Shown here: piece by piece, positions 1-14,100 of the stretch
How positions within the stretch are numbered: the first letter of the stretch is position 1
How the letters are laid out: every line of letters starts with the position of its first letter
Assembly: GCF_001039355.2 (NCBI RefSeq)
Contig: NW_019775524.1
Span: 1 to 64,000, forward strand
Direction: 5' to 3'
Source of the DNA: Lingula anatina
Taxonomy: Eukaryota > Brachiopoda > Lingulata > Lingulida > Lingulidae
DNA: 64,000 bases
The notes under the pieces: model-generated
Database searches by the model: none
What the model saw: only the letters and a program-made list of their open reading frames with translations
What the model was told of the DNA's origin: nothing
Program-made: the position numbers and the translations under genes

Positions 1-2184
1 CCGTATGTTCATTAAAGGATTTTTCAAGTCTGGTTTGTGTTTTCTGTGTCGTTTTTCTTCGCCAAAAATTTGACAAAGGTATGAGTTAATCACGACGCGA
101 CAATTGATCGTACATTCAGAGTGAAGGTAGACTAGCTATTGTAAATATGCCTACAGAAATATGACTAAATTTGAACATTTGCCTTTTCTCAATTCACGTA
201 TTTGAAAAGCATGCCATTATGCCAATAGCGGAATGTACAGCACGTCTTCCATTTACTCTCTCTCTCTCTCTCTCTCTCTCATGTGACGATGATAATCTAA
301 AAAATACAAAATGAACATGGAAAGTCTGATATTTTAATACTTAAAAGTGCTAGTGTTTCAGAAAAATGGCAATATTTTGAAAAATCTTCAAAAGGAGACA
401 AAAAGGCTGTCTTTGTTTTAAATGTTGTTAACAATTTTCTGAAGAAAGAAAATATTCTACATAATTTTTCTTTTACTTTCTGATTAGGCTTGTCTGAAAG
501 TTTTTTCTTCGATAGTTTTTAAAATGTTCACATTGATTTGTCGCCATAACACTTCCATGAAAATTTTTTTTCCAACGACCACGGTCTTTCAAAGATCTTA
601 AAAAATTAAACATTTCATGGGAGAATTGTGAACAGTAAATGTTAATTGAATATGTAGTCAAACGTCGATTTTTTTCTTTGCTTCCACAAGTATAAACAGA
701 TAGTGCTATAAACACTATACAAGGCATTAGAGATAGGCCTACCAAATGGCGTTTTTTTTATTCCAATTTTTTATTTTCATTTATTTCTCTGTACTATTAA
801 ACAGCATGAATATTAAAATTACTTAATATATTTTATCACACATGTATTAAGGCATAAAGCAATCTATGTGAAAAATAAAGTAGGCCTACCTTCAAAGGGG
901 AGACAATAACTTTTTATTTTTTGTTTTTTCACGTAAATGAATAACTTGTCATTTGAAAAGTTTTTAGCACGAATGTCGTAATGTATAATTCAACATTGAA
1001 TTATCACCTGGCGCTGTTTACTCCCAAAGAAAACTATTTCGTAACATCAGCGAAGATACATAGAAATCGTTTGTGAAGAAAGACTCCAACATTAAACAGC
1101 GTGTTTTCAGCGATATTGAACATGCGCAAGATTTTTAAAATAAACTTTTCATGTAACTGTAATTTCCCCACATACGTATATGCTCAACTGTTGTTACGTC
1201 TACTTAAAACCACACTGTGTATTATTTCCTATTAGTGGGCTCGGGATATTAACGGCGTTGCATTATTTCCTTTATTATATGACCTTCTGTAATAGAAAAT
1301 TCCGTATTGCCATGTAACGATCATAAACTGTCACAGCATACGTATATACCAGTATTAAAAAACAGAGTGTCCGCTCTTTATAAGATACATACAGGGCAGG
1401 GTTAGCTGACGTAAGGGGGTGAAAAACTCGGACGTCCCCGAATCCTGTATCACAAGGGATTTTTTCGTTTGTGATCCCTTGTTTTTGTCTTTTCACATGA
1501 CTGGAACTTTTAAGAAAAGTCAAAATGTTGGCACTTAACGATTACATTTCATGTGAAACACCACATTTTTGTCACGATGTAGGATAAATTTAACAGGGGG
1601 TGAATGCTGGAACTCTTTTTCTTTATTTTTTCCTTTATAATGTTGTTTTATAACATTTTCCATGCATCAGGATTTTATTTTGCCACCAATAAGGCTAATC
1701 AAATCATTTATCAGAATGAAATGAAGATGAAAATGATTAGACTTTTGTTTGAAATTTGGATTTCAAGATCAGAAGCAAAGTTGTTACGAAACGACTCTCA
1801 AAAATTGAAAATAAGCGACATTTTATTTGACTACTAAAGGCTCGATTACATGTATGTGACCTTCTCTAAGAGAGACAATCTTTTCATTTTTCCACAACAA
1901 ATGACACTAGCATCCTGAAAAACGCTTATTTCAGGAAATTATTCACGCTAAACGAGACTGCAATAAGGTTAAAAGGCCAGTGTTGCCAAGTCATAATGAT
2001 CTGTGTATTTAGCCAATTTTGTTCATTTCTTCGTTTATATTAGCTTTTTTTGTGATAAAAAACACAATGATAACAATGCTCATGTCTCAACTACCACAAT
2101 GAAACGAAACCTGCTAGCCACGAGCTCCATCTGGCGGAGACGGAACGACTGAGCGGGAAAGGAGTAGAAACTTTGGACTAAAAA
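1..2184. other. 5' flank, no gene recognised
   Basis: AT-rich sequence upstream of the CatSper epsilon-like gene. Short open frames on both strands show no recognisable domain, no codon signal and no splice structure that I trust. It contains a CT dinucleotide run at 256-280. The last ~70 bases before the ATG at 2185 are locally more GC-rich and probably hold the promoter/5' UTR, but I see no clear TATA box. Confidence 0.5.
256..280. repeat. (CT)n microsatellite
   Basis: Uninterrupted CT dinucleotide run of about 25 bases in the 5' intergenic flank. Confidence 0.95.
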
Positions 2185-5100
2185 ATGACATTTATTCGCT
2201 GGGTCATTTTCTGCCTTTTGATATTCATAAAGAAAAGCAGAGAAACTTGGAGGTAACAATGTAGTAAGAATTTGATCAGGATTTTAAAAAAGTTATGAGT
2301 ATTCAAAATTGAGCGAGAAGATACTGAAACCACCTGGCATCCTAGCGCATCAGTATCTTTTTTTCTTAGAATTTATCGGAAACTTTTCACTGAATACTAG
2401 TGTTTTTAATAAGGACATGTGATACTCATACTGTTTTGTTGTAAAAGATGTGGCCAGAACAGGGATTAAAAATGCTAGTTCAGAAAATGATATCATTCAA
2501 CCACACTTCATGAATTGAATATCTCAAATTTAACACTGCCAGAATTTACTGATGATTTATGGAGTTTTCTGATTATGATATTTTAGATACGGTAATGAAA
2601 TTGGGCAATCAGAACTTTTCAACACAAGAAATCCAGTAAGTAACACACTCTTGTTAATACTTTCTGTGAAAATCTACACCTTTAAAGTGTATTCCATCAT
2701 TTTCTGCCAATGCTACATAATATAAACATTGTGCACGGCTGGTTCCGTAACACCCCATTTCCATAGATTTTTAGATCGATCTATCCCTGTGGGGAGTCTC
2801 ACTAGATTACTGTCAGCTTGGCTGGCTTAAGCGTCTATCCCGCCTACCGAAAGCTGTAAGGGGGTAATTAACTATGGTGTCCGCTCGGCTGACTGCAATT
2901 TAGCCTGAACCCCCAGGGAGTTAGGTCTATCTAAAACTTAATCTTTAGATCGATCGATCTAAATCTCTGGGAAAGCACCCTAACATTTGAATGATTGAAA
3001 ACAAAAAATATCTGATTGATTTTCAGTGAATTTTTTCTTTGCGATTTGTTAGATCAAGCTAGAGTATTTGGTTGAACAAGATGGAGTAGAGATAGAATGG
3101 CAGATAAATGGAAATTGTGTTGTCTCTAACAAGAGGTAAAAACGATTTATTTGCATAAGAATAATAAATCTAGTTTTCTTCTTCACTGTGCATATTTCCT
3201 CTATATGGGAAGTTCTGAAATTATTTATTATGGCTAAATCAATGAATAGAGAGGGAACTTTTATCATTTGAATTAAATAAATGTGAACATTTATTTACTA
3301 TCCCTTTATAAAACATTTAATTATATATTTGACATATTTAAATAATTTTTATTTCTTGTATGACCTGGTTCAGGTTAATGTTATTTATAAATAAGGAGTG
3401 GGAAAGATGCTTGAGATAGAAATAATTTTACTTATAGCTTCTGTGATAGTTTTAGTGCTTTTTTCTCAGTTCTCAAGTTGCCTCCCTGACTTGCAGTAAA
3501 CCAGGACAGTATAAAGTAGATCTTAAGGTCAGGAACCGGTTTTTAATGTTAACCAACCAAACTGTTATTTCACTACCTGATCAGGCAAACATTTTTGAAG
3601 TAAAACTTTACTTTATAACTTACTGCACTTATTTGTAGTGAAAGAAATAAAGATTTTGCTTTGTTTTATGATAATGAAAAAGTCATTATTGAATGTTTCT
3701 AGCTGAAGATTATTGTAAATAGAATAGGGAATTTTTCTCATTTCCTACATGCTTCTCAGCCTTGTAAACTGCTGTAAATTAACATTTTCTTCAGTTGAAC
3801 GGCAGCAGCACAGAGGAAGCAGGCCGCTATATAAATGTTCAGGCCTACCACGCCTGTTATCGATGGTACTTGGTTAAAAGCAATAATCAGTAAGGGGTAT
3901 TGTCTTATTGATTAAATGATAGTTTGGAATTTTTTGTGAGTCCTTTTAAATTAAGAAGACACATCTTTAACTATTTTCAGTAAGTTAGATATGGAGACAT
4001 GAATACTTTGACAGAACTTGAAGTATAAAAAATTTAATAGCTGATTGGTATCCTTTGACTACATGGGCCAAGCTTGTGTCTTATAGCAATATATTTTTCC
4101 CTTTTCACAATATTTGTAAAGTCACTGGTACTTTTATTGTTGAATTTATTTCTCTTTTAGATCTTTATCTGTGAGAATTCATCATGAAAACACTGAATCA
4201 ACATCAGACCATACCATGGCAAGTAGAGCAGTGGATTTTCAATGTGGCCCTAATTTTAGCCACGGATTTTTAATGTCTCTTTATTAGTCTGGTTTAAGTC
4301 ACTTGTGAGGAAAATCGGGCATAATATGTATGCATTGAAATGAAGACATACATGTGCTCGTAGCTTTAGGGACTGTTTGTGGGATTTTGGCTCGGAATTT
4401 TTTCCTGGTGTTATTTAAATATTTAAAGTGATTGTCATCATTAGATTTAATGTCTTGTTTATGTGTTTTTAAAGGCTTTTTTCATGACTTGTCTAGTAAG
4501 CAGTTATGATGTTATCTTCATTTTCACTTTGTTTTAGAAAATCAATAAAAAAATACAGTTTTTTCAAAACCTAAAAATATGATGAAACAGGACTTTCACT
4601 CATGATCATAAATGCATTATACATGTACAAAAAAAAAAGACCAATTAAAACATCAAAATGGCTAAAATCTTACAAACAGTACCTTTAAACTTTTGACATT
4701 AATTTTTGTCATACTCCTTTAGTTATAGAATGAAATGTCACATTCTTCTGTCTGACTTCAGGATATCTACAAAGTATGGGTTGTGAATGATCAGCATGTA
4801 TCTGCCAGGGAAAGAAATGGTACAGCCCAGACCCCCTCAGCAGTAAGTATAAATATTGTCCATACTCAGCCCAGACCCCCTCAGCTGTAAGTATAAATAT
4901 TGTCCATACTCAGCCCAGACCCCCTCAGCTGTAAGTGTTGATACTGTTTATAGATCCTCCATAGATGTTAAGAATGAGATTCGAAATATATGGTGTTTTC
5001 ATTTTAGTTGTTGAATGATAAATATAAACCTTACAAAAAAAGAAAAAAATCGAATTAAAAGGATTAAAGGGGACAAACTACCTTATTATTTAAAGAAAAT

Positions 5101-8100
5101 TTATTCTGGTGGACGGCTGTATGTCAAAAACCTCAAAATCCTATCCCATTTCTTATGACCCAAGACAAGGTAAAACTTGCATCTTATTTAAATAAACAAT
5201 TCTTAATTTTCCAGAAATAAACGGAGCAAATTTACATTTCACGAAATTTGAATCTGACTAGCTTAATACCACGCTTTAAGTACAAATAGATAAAAAAGTT
5301 TGTTTCAGAAGATGGACATTTGTTAAAAAAAAAAGTTTTAGCTAGCAGGATACATTGTCACCACTGAAGTTCTCAAAATTCAATACCAATAAATTGACAA
5401 AAGAGAAACCAATAAACAAAGAAATTTAATGGTCTCAGATGTAAAGTAAGTTAGTCACCAGTGTACATAATATCCCAGCCTTATTCAAGGTATTTGAACT
5501 TCTTGACAATGTGATGGTCAGAGTCTGCCACATACATGTGCCCGTCATTGGTCACTGCTATCCCCCTGGGCCAGTGGAGAGGGCTGCCTGTGCTTTCAAT
5601 ACACAACACGAACTGACCGTTGCGGTCAAATACCTGGACTCTGTTGTTATACTGGTCTGCCACCAGAATATGGCCGCACTGGTCAGCTGCCACCCCCTGG
5701 GGCCCCCGGAACTCCCCCTTTCTGTGCCCCTTCTGACCAAAGTTGAACAGGTAGTTCCCCACCTCATCAAACACGTGGATGCAGTTGTTTGAAGTATCTG
5801 AGACCACGATACTGTCATCATCCATGACACACACACAGTTAGGGCCACGGAAGTTTTTTAATCCTCTTCCGCTGACTGTTTGTATTTGTTCCCCGCTGGT
5901 GTCCGAGAGGATGTAGAGACACTTTCCAAACAGGTCTGCTACTATGATCTGATCTTTGCTGTTAATAGCCAGGTGCATTCCACACTGGAAGGGTTGGGTG
6001 GCCATGCTCACCTGTTCTCCCGTTTTTGTTAGTTTTGCGATCGTGTTCACACACCCTCCCAGATGCTGGTCTTTCTTCATCAGAGGACAGATGAGCGTGT
6101 CGTCAGAACTGCAAACAGCAACCCCCACGGCGTTGTAATCTTTCAGATCACCGTCCAGTTTGAAGTGACTCTTGAAAGTTCCAAGTTCGTTGAAGATCTG
6201 AACCCGACATAGCTCGTCGACTACGTAAACATCCCCTGTGGGGTCTACTGTGAGGGTACGAGGAAAGTTGAACAGCCCAGGTTCTTTTCCTTTGCCGCCA
6301 AACCAAAGGACAGGATCATTGCTCTGTACGTCAAACTCAAACTGACTTCCTCGTACTGTAGTCTTGTTGTCAATTGGGTTGACGGAGCCGTAGTGCATGC
6401 CTGAAACTTGGGGTTTGAAATGAGCAGTGTATGTGCCATCTTCATTGTCTTGAACAGCACACTTGATGACTTCATTGTATTTGTCCCTTATCTCGACTTC
6501 CACTGGGTACCCAGACAGTGCCACCTTGCTGCTGCTGGAGAGCGTTATCTCCGCTGTGGACGTGAAGCCTGCTGTGGCGGGAACCGTCTCAACCTGCACC
6601 ACTGCCGGCAGCTGCTTTTCATCATGGCGGACTTGGATGTATTCCTGGGCAGACGACACATACTCTACGCAAGGACCGCTGTCAAACTCGATGTAATTTT
6701 TCCCAGAGTCTGTGTGGGTGTTGTTGTACTCCTGGACCTTGTTTTCCAAGGTTTTGCAGTGTGTTGTTGCCATGGTGACGAGGTTTGGGACATCTAGGTC
6801 TCGTAGTGCAGTGTTGTATACTTGTACTGTGCTGTCCATACAGAGGATTTGGCTCTCACAGGAATCTATGTGCTGGTCTAGATGTTTGGATTTCTCTTGA
6901 AATTTCTCCTGAATGGTGGTGGTGACTTCCTGGTGTTTTTTCTTTATGACCTGTAAATGACAAAATTACTTCTGTAACTTCATAGGCTGTAAGTAAAATT
7001 GATCACTATTGCATAAGTATAATTATACATTTTTTCACACCTTATCTGATCAAAAGCATAACAGTGGGGAAAATGTATTTCCTTTTTAACTTGAAGAAGA
7101 TATTTAATTAAATAGATATTATATAGTAAAACAGTTGAAAATAAGTATTACCTCCATCATTTTAGCAAATATTTCGTCAGCTTTCTGCAGGGCTGTCTTC
7201 TTCGCACTTGCCAACATTTCTTTCTCTGCCAGCACATCTTCCACATGCATCTGCTTATCACTCACCGCCTGTTTTACACAGACGATATCTTTGCGTAGTT
7301 TGTCAGCCATGATTTCTCCAGCTTGGTATATGTCGCAGATGTCATGGTCGCTGTGGTTGACCATCGTACCTGATTCTTCAGTGGCTGGAAAGTGGTTGAG
7401 TTTTGTGCCACTTGGTGCAGATTTCGTGGTGTTAAAAGATTTTTCGCTGCTAGTTTCATTTTCATCATCAGCGTCAGTTGTATGCTGACTTTGATGATCG
7501 TCATCTAGGTCTGTCCCATTGTTGCTTTCTAATTCTTGATGACGTAGGTTGTCCGAGTCGACACTTGTTGTGCTACCATTGTGTTGAGAAATTTCATTGG
7601 TTGTGTTGACATTGTTGACAGTTGTTGCCCTGGTAACTGCATGGGAACAGATATCGCAGACAGTTTTTTGACAAGTTTTACAAAACCCTGTAACGTCCTG
7701 CCCTGGATGCTCTGAGCAATGGACTGACTGAGAGCCAACATTTCTATGATCTGAATTGTGAATTGTTTCAATTAACTCCACCAAGCCGGTCTTTCCTTTA
7801 AGCTCTTGAATATGTGAAGTATAATCAGGATCTTCTCTGTTACGGAACAGTAACAGTAGAGAACAGTCTGGACAGAGCTCATGGTCAAATGGCAGGTGTG
7901 TTAACTGAAGGTGCTGGTCAGTGTCTGAGAGGTAGTGTGTGGTACACACCTGGCACACTGAACACCCCTCCTGATAACAGCTATTGTCTGGGCTGTCCAT
8001 TGTGGGCTGAAAATAGAATTGTTTACGGTCATTGGACAATAAATTTGATCAAGATTAATATTGATAAATTTCCACAAACTTTGTTTTGTTAGTAATATTG

Positions 8101-11100
8101 TAAATTAAAGGGATAATAACTCTTCGTTTTGGCCAAAAAATGAATTTTCCTGGAGTAAACAACAATTTTCCCATACTTACTAATGGTTAATGAATCCATT
8201 TTTACATTCAAAGTTAGTCCCTGGTTTTTTTCTAAAAAGTTGGGTTTTTTGTTAAAATCTCTTAAGAGATTTTAACAGAGTATAGCCATCAATGGAGGTC
8301 ACGTGGTCTAAAGACAAGCTCAGATATCAGAATAATAGCTATAACTGCCGTTTTTGTGGTAAAACAGAATATATTATATTTCTATGAGTTATTCACAATG
8401 TTTTTATTGTGAAATATAGATCTGATACAAAGAGTTATTATCCCTTTAAATGATTCAGAAGTTTTTAAAAGTGATTTGGCTTTGTAACAGAAATTATGTT
8501 ATTTTATAACATAAATGATTAAGTTTGAAAAAATTAGATATTTAAATAAATTTTGAAAATTTCAAATAATTATGGTATTATTTGGAAGTTGACAGCCTGG
8601 TGATTTTTTGGGCGGAGGGGGGGGGGGTCACAATAGCTGTTGTCAATATTTCAACATTGGTTCACATTAAAACTTAATTTATTGCACCTAAAGAATTTTA
8701 AAGTTTCTATCTTCAGACTATAGTGTTACTGAGAGGCAAAACCTTCACTTGGCCTTGCTATTACATTCTGTTGTAACTGCCCAGATAGCATGTCTCTGGT
8801 GGGTTTTCATGTATAGATGGCGGACCAGTGTGTATGTATGTATGTAGAATAAATGACAGCTTGGATTTAGTTGAACGTCCTGTGTACAAGCTATCTATCA
8901 ATCAATACCCCACACAGTCCCATCCCAGCCAATCTATTCAGATTATGAAATTTAACTTTGATAATTTCTGCCCCTAAGCCTTGTAACTAAGGCCTATCAA
9001 ATCAGCTCTTAACAGAAATCGACACACAAGTTAACTTTCATTGTAGCAAGACTGACTCACATCTGGTAGACTAATGTAAATCTCATTTATACACTCCAGT
9101 TATATTTTAAATCCCTGAACTGATTTATTTCAGCATGTTCTCAGTACAGTATGCCTGGTATAGCCTGCTTGTTACTATGGCATTTGTCATTAAATGATAA
9201 AGTTGTCAACGAGGTAAAAAGCGTAACCCACCTGTTCTGTGCCTGCTGCCCTGTACCTGTGTTAACGTTGCTATGCAGAGAACATTTGTAGACTTATCGA
9301 TGAACTTGAGATAAGAGCAGCCAATAGTTTGTGCTGAGCAAGGGAAAATCAATATGGCTAAACACTTAAAAGGGTTGCAGTCTAAATCAATAAGTTATGA
9401 AAACGATCCGGGATCAATCAATAAGCTGATGTGCACATAGATTATTTTACTAGGGGTGTGGGGGCTGTGAAGTGCAATTTTTCACCCAATGGGCCATGTC
9501 GATCTAGCATGTTATCAAGATTTTTGATTTTTACCACAAAAATGGGATCATGCTCAATAAGTTGAATTATTGTCATGGCATTATAATTTTTATCATATCA
9601 GTAATGTATGGTTAATAAACGTAGCTTTTCTAAGTGTGATTTTTTAAACAAAAGTTAATTGTTAAACTGAGGAAACATTTTAATGTCTATATTTCATATT
9701 GTTGGTGCAAATGTATGCAGTTTTAGGCATGTAAGAAGTACATCAATAAGTTAACAGTCATTATTTTAAAGTTTTTTTTCAAATTCTCATCTCTTTTTTA
9801 AATAAATTCCTGCATAATTTCCAGTATTCCCAAGTCCTAAGCAAACAGTTCCATTACCTTGGCCAGCAGCCTCATGTTCAGTTTGCCCTGCAGTCCAAAC
9901 ATATGCCTCACAGAGAGGTCACCTTGCGGGAATTTGACCAGAACTTGGGGTGAGGAGTGTATTTTTTCCTACCTCTGGAAATAACTAAACCTTGTTTTTT
10001 TGTTTGAAATATGAAGAAAAGCTTTTTAATGAATCAACTTAATACTGTAAGATATGTTGTCTTTCTGAAGTTTAAAAAAATGGGATTTTTTTTAAACTGA
10101 AGTTTGAATAAGAGAATATCATTAAGATGTTTTAAACTGAAATGGAATTATATTAAGCATCTTCAATGACAGTGAAGAGGTTTGCTACTCTCATTCAAGT
10201 CATTCAAGTCATTGTTTTTGTTTCTTTCTTGGATATAGGATTTGGGTATTTTCAATTTCTTCCCATCCCGAAGATGTACAAACAAGCTTTAAGATAATTG
10301 GCAAACGGCCAGTCGCTGTTTATGAGTGCTTCATAGAGTATGTAGACATCACTTGATTTTATTCCATTTTATTTACTTTTAATTAACTTATAATTACTTT
10401 TAAATTTTCTTTTTGCAAAGATAAATCCAAAACTTTGAATGAAATTGATTTTCTTTGTATGTAGATCATTAATATGTAGGGTATGTTAACTATTATTTCA
10501 TATAATTTTTTTTAATGCAAAGATGAGAAATTTTGTGAGAAGATCTTTTCATGGTCAGAAATTTATTTGTATATTGTTTGTATTTTTAGGGACACATTTA
10601 TTTTGCAACCAGAAGAGAAATACCAGATGATGACAGAATCCAGAACAGAGGTATAGAATTTGGTTTTCTTCATTTAAAGGTAAAGTACCTAAATTTTTGT
10701 TTTACAAAATTGAAAATCTGTTATAAAACCTTGAAAGCAAACCTCAATTTCTTTTTAGGACAGTATTTTCACTGCCAATAAGATCAAGCCAAGGATGATA
10801 AAGGTAACAAAGCAGAGGAAGGTCACTGGTATTTGTATTACTGAAGCAAAAATTTAAAAAGAAAAATGAAAATGGTTTTTAGTAGGGATCTGTTGCTTTA
10901 AAACAGCAGGGCTTATGAAAGAAATATGAAATTTCTTTTACATATATACCAAATATGCCTAACTCTGTAGGGCCTTTTTCACTGCTTACCACTCTCTAAA
11001 AGTTCTTTCATATATATGGCAAGTAGAGTACACAGTAATATATCACATTACAAATTTATATTGGGTAAATATTTGAATACAGCCAACATCTGACCAAGTA

Positions 11101-14100
11101 AACATGACCATGAAGATAAAAGAACTTGGTGAGAGAAGAGGTCCACGTCTTCATTTTTGCACACGTCCTTATTTGTTATTAAATGTCAATCTATTTCACC
11201 ATTTTGATCTCATTATGCCAACATTTCTCTCCCTTTCTCCCCCAGGATCCCTGCATGCAAAATGTGGCTGTAGTTTTAGCCAGGTAGTCTAGCTGGTTGT
11301 TCTCTTCGGCAGGAGTGTCCTTGTGTGTTGTTCTGCTTATGCTAATTCCATTTGTGTTGTATATTTGGATATTTACTTTGTATTCATTTTATGTTATTGT
11401 TTGGTATTGTTGTTTCTTTCTTTAATGTTTTATATTGAGGAAAATACTTGGGAGAGGTTTTGTGATTGTAATTCATGTAAAATGTCTAATTGTAGGGTAG
11501 CATTATTGTTTTTATTTTTTTAATTTTTTCATACTCAGTGTTTATAAAAGAGAAAATAATATGAAGCACATAAAATGCATTTTTAGTCCTGATCATTCTT
11601 AAACCTTGTAAATGTGGATATTTCGGGACGGATCCAGAGATATTTTCTGGTAGTCTTCCAAATTATCTTTGTTGAACCATCCTCCATTTTTGACCGTCTT
11701 CCGGTAGAAAAAAATAGATACGAATCAATGTAAATTTGAAAATCTGACCGTCTTCCGGAAGACCCAAAAGACGGCCTCAATCCGCCTCTGGATATTTTAC
11801 TGCATTGTGTGCATGTTTGATGTTTGTGTATTGAACTCTATTTACAGTTCTATTTAAGTAATACCTAACTTAATGTAATAAAAGCCTATTGTATTCCAGG
11901 GATGAGCTGTTTATGTCCCAGGATAACTTTGCCAGTATCCAGCACCTGGGTGTGCCTGCAGGATTCCAGGTACTCCATTGTGTTGGGATGTTCCCCTGGC
12001 TCTCCTAACACAATCCATATGTTAAACTTACTGCACATTACTTGTTTCCATCACACTGGTGGATAAGGGTATTCTGGGTTTCATTCCATTGAAGTTGACA
12101 TTGTTTTCCTACATACCCCTGCAACCTTCAGGTAAAAAAGCTGATGATCAAGTAAGAAATGGATAATTGGATGGTTTTGTCTTTTTAGACACCTGGAACA
12201 ACTGAAATGATTTGGAACAAGTTTTGTTCTGTGATGTTTCACAATGTGTTAATTTCATGTTTAAAAACATGTTTTAATGTGGATGATCTTGGTGAATGAA
12301 TTTGAATATATATTGAATTTTAATTTTAAAGGCAATAAAATAGTAGCATTGGTTCAAGTAGTACAATGCAATTTTGTAGTCAGGAGTGTCCTCAGTAAAC
12401 TAAATGCTCAAGTTGTAGACAAAGTACCTTTCATTGGTTCACATGCACTTTTACATTTCTTGTGATGCAAGATGTTATCCATTTTACGAGCAGAATTCCT
12501 GTAATAGTTATTTTTTTATAAATGGGGAGGTCTGGCAGAGGTCACTAAATGTCATAGCATGCTTTTCTTCCCAGCTCTTGGAAAATGGTCATTTGAATAA
12601 TTTCTTTCATATGACAGCTTTGTATCAATTTTTATTTCAATCTTAATGATTCTTTGCCCAGGAGACCAAGGGTTATTACTATAAAGGATATTGATATCAT
12701 TTGATTTCTCTCAGGGCGGCCGGACCATTGATTGGGTGACCTTTATAGATGATCACATTGTGCTGCTGATAAATGGAAGTGTTTATCTCAGGGGGAAAAC
12801 AAACGAGTCACTCCTGGAAATTGAAGGTAGGTTTTGAATTGATGAATTCTATAAAAACTTGAATTGTGGGAGATATGGTTATCGATAGTGATCTGGTTGT
12901 GACTAATGCTTGTGTCAATTTTTTGGATGGGGGTTTCACTGTGATAACCCTTGATCTTATTTACAAGTTTGTTCAAAAGTTCATCGTGTTTATTATGTTG
13001 TTCTCTGTGTGACAGTAATTAGGTGAAATCTAGAAAGAAGACTTATAACCTTTGCCCCTCGAAATATTTTGAAATTGTTCAAAATAAATTGAAGAACTTA
13101 AATCTGAAGATTTTTATTGAACAAAAACCAGAAATCTGGAAAATATTTTGGAATGCACATGATTTGTTGATTAGATACTATTTCTAGCAACTTTTTAGTC
13201 ATTGTCTAGCATATTTTTGTTCTAAACCAGATTTTTTGACTAAGCCAATGCACCAATAAATAACTAAAGCTGTTACCAAATTTTTTTTAAAAATTATCCG
13301 TTTATAAGGCAAATGTGTTAGTGCATTTTGGTAATCAAGCAATATATTGTTTTGTAATTACAGGTCTTCCAGGTGACATCTTGGGTATCAGGGGCAGAGA
13401 CACCTGCAGTGAAGGGGTGTTAGCACTGGTAAGTATCACACAGGTAGACAGGGATGGAGGGTGAGGGTGGGGGGTTGAAGAGACACCTGCAGTGAGGGGG
13501 TGTTAACACTGGTAAGTATCACACAGGTAGACAGGGATGGAGGGTGAGGGTGGGGGGGTTGAAGAGACACCTGCAGTGAGGGGGTATTAGCACTGGTGTC
13601 ATGTTGTTAGATACAAGAATATTTATTATTATTGTTTTAGTATTATTATGTAGAAACGTGTCTATGCTTTATTTTCGCCAGAGGGAGAACAGCCACTTTG
13701 TAGCCTTCAGTAATACCAAGGTGTATCTGTGTACTGCTAGTACAGTGGAGCAGTTAGAATGGCCACAAACACTACTACAACTAGAGAACCTATTATTACA
13801 GGATCCACAGGTAAGACATAGGAACATATGACTACAGTGTTCATTATATGATTTTAAAGTTGTATTATCTGTGTACTGCTAGTACAGGGGAGCAGTTAGA
13901 GCGGTCTGAGACACTGCTACAACTAGAGAACCTGTTATAACAGGATCCACAGGTAAGACATAGGACTTCAGTGTTCATTATGTGATCTTATAGTTTTTTA
14001 ATGGGATTTTTTTCTTGGGGGGTGGGGGGGGGGAACTTTTTGATAAATGAATTCCACTATTCTGAGTAACAGTGATTTAGATACAACCCCTATTTCTTTT

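Noticed and set aside
5511-6900. Several plus-strand ORFs opposite the NHL exon
   Set aside because: Shadows of the minus-strand coding exon; no domain or splice logic of their own.
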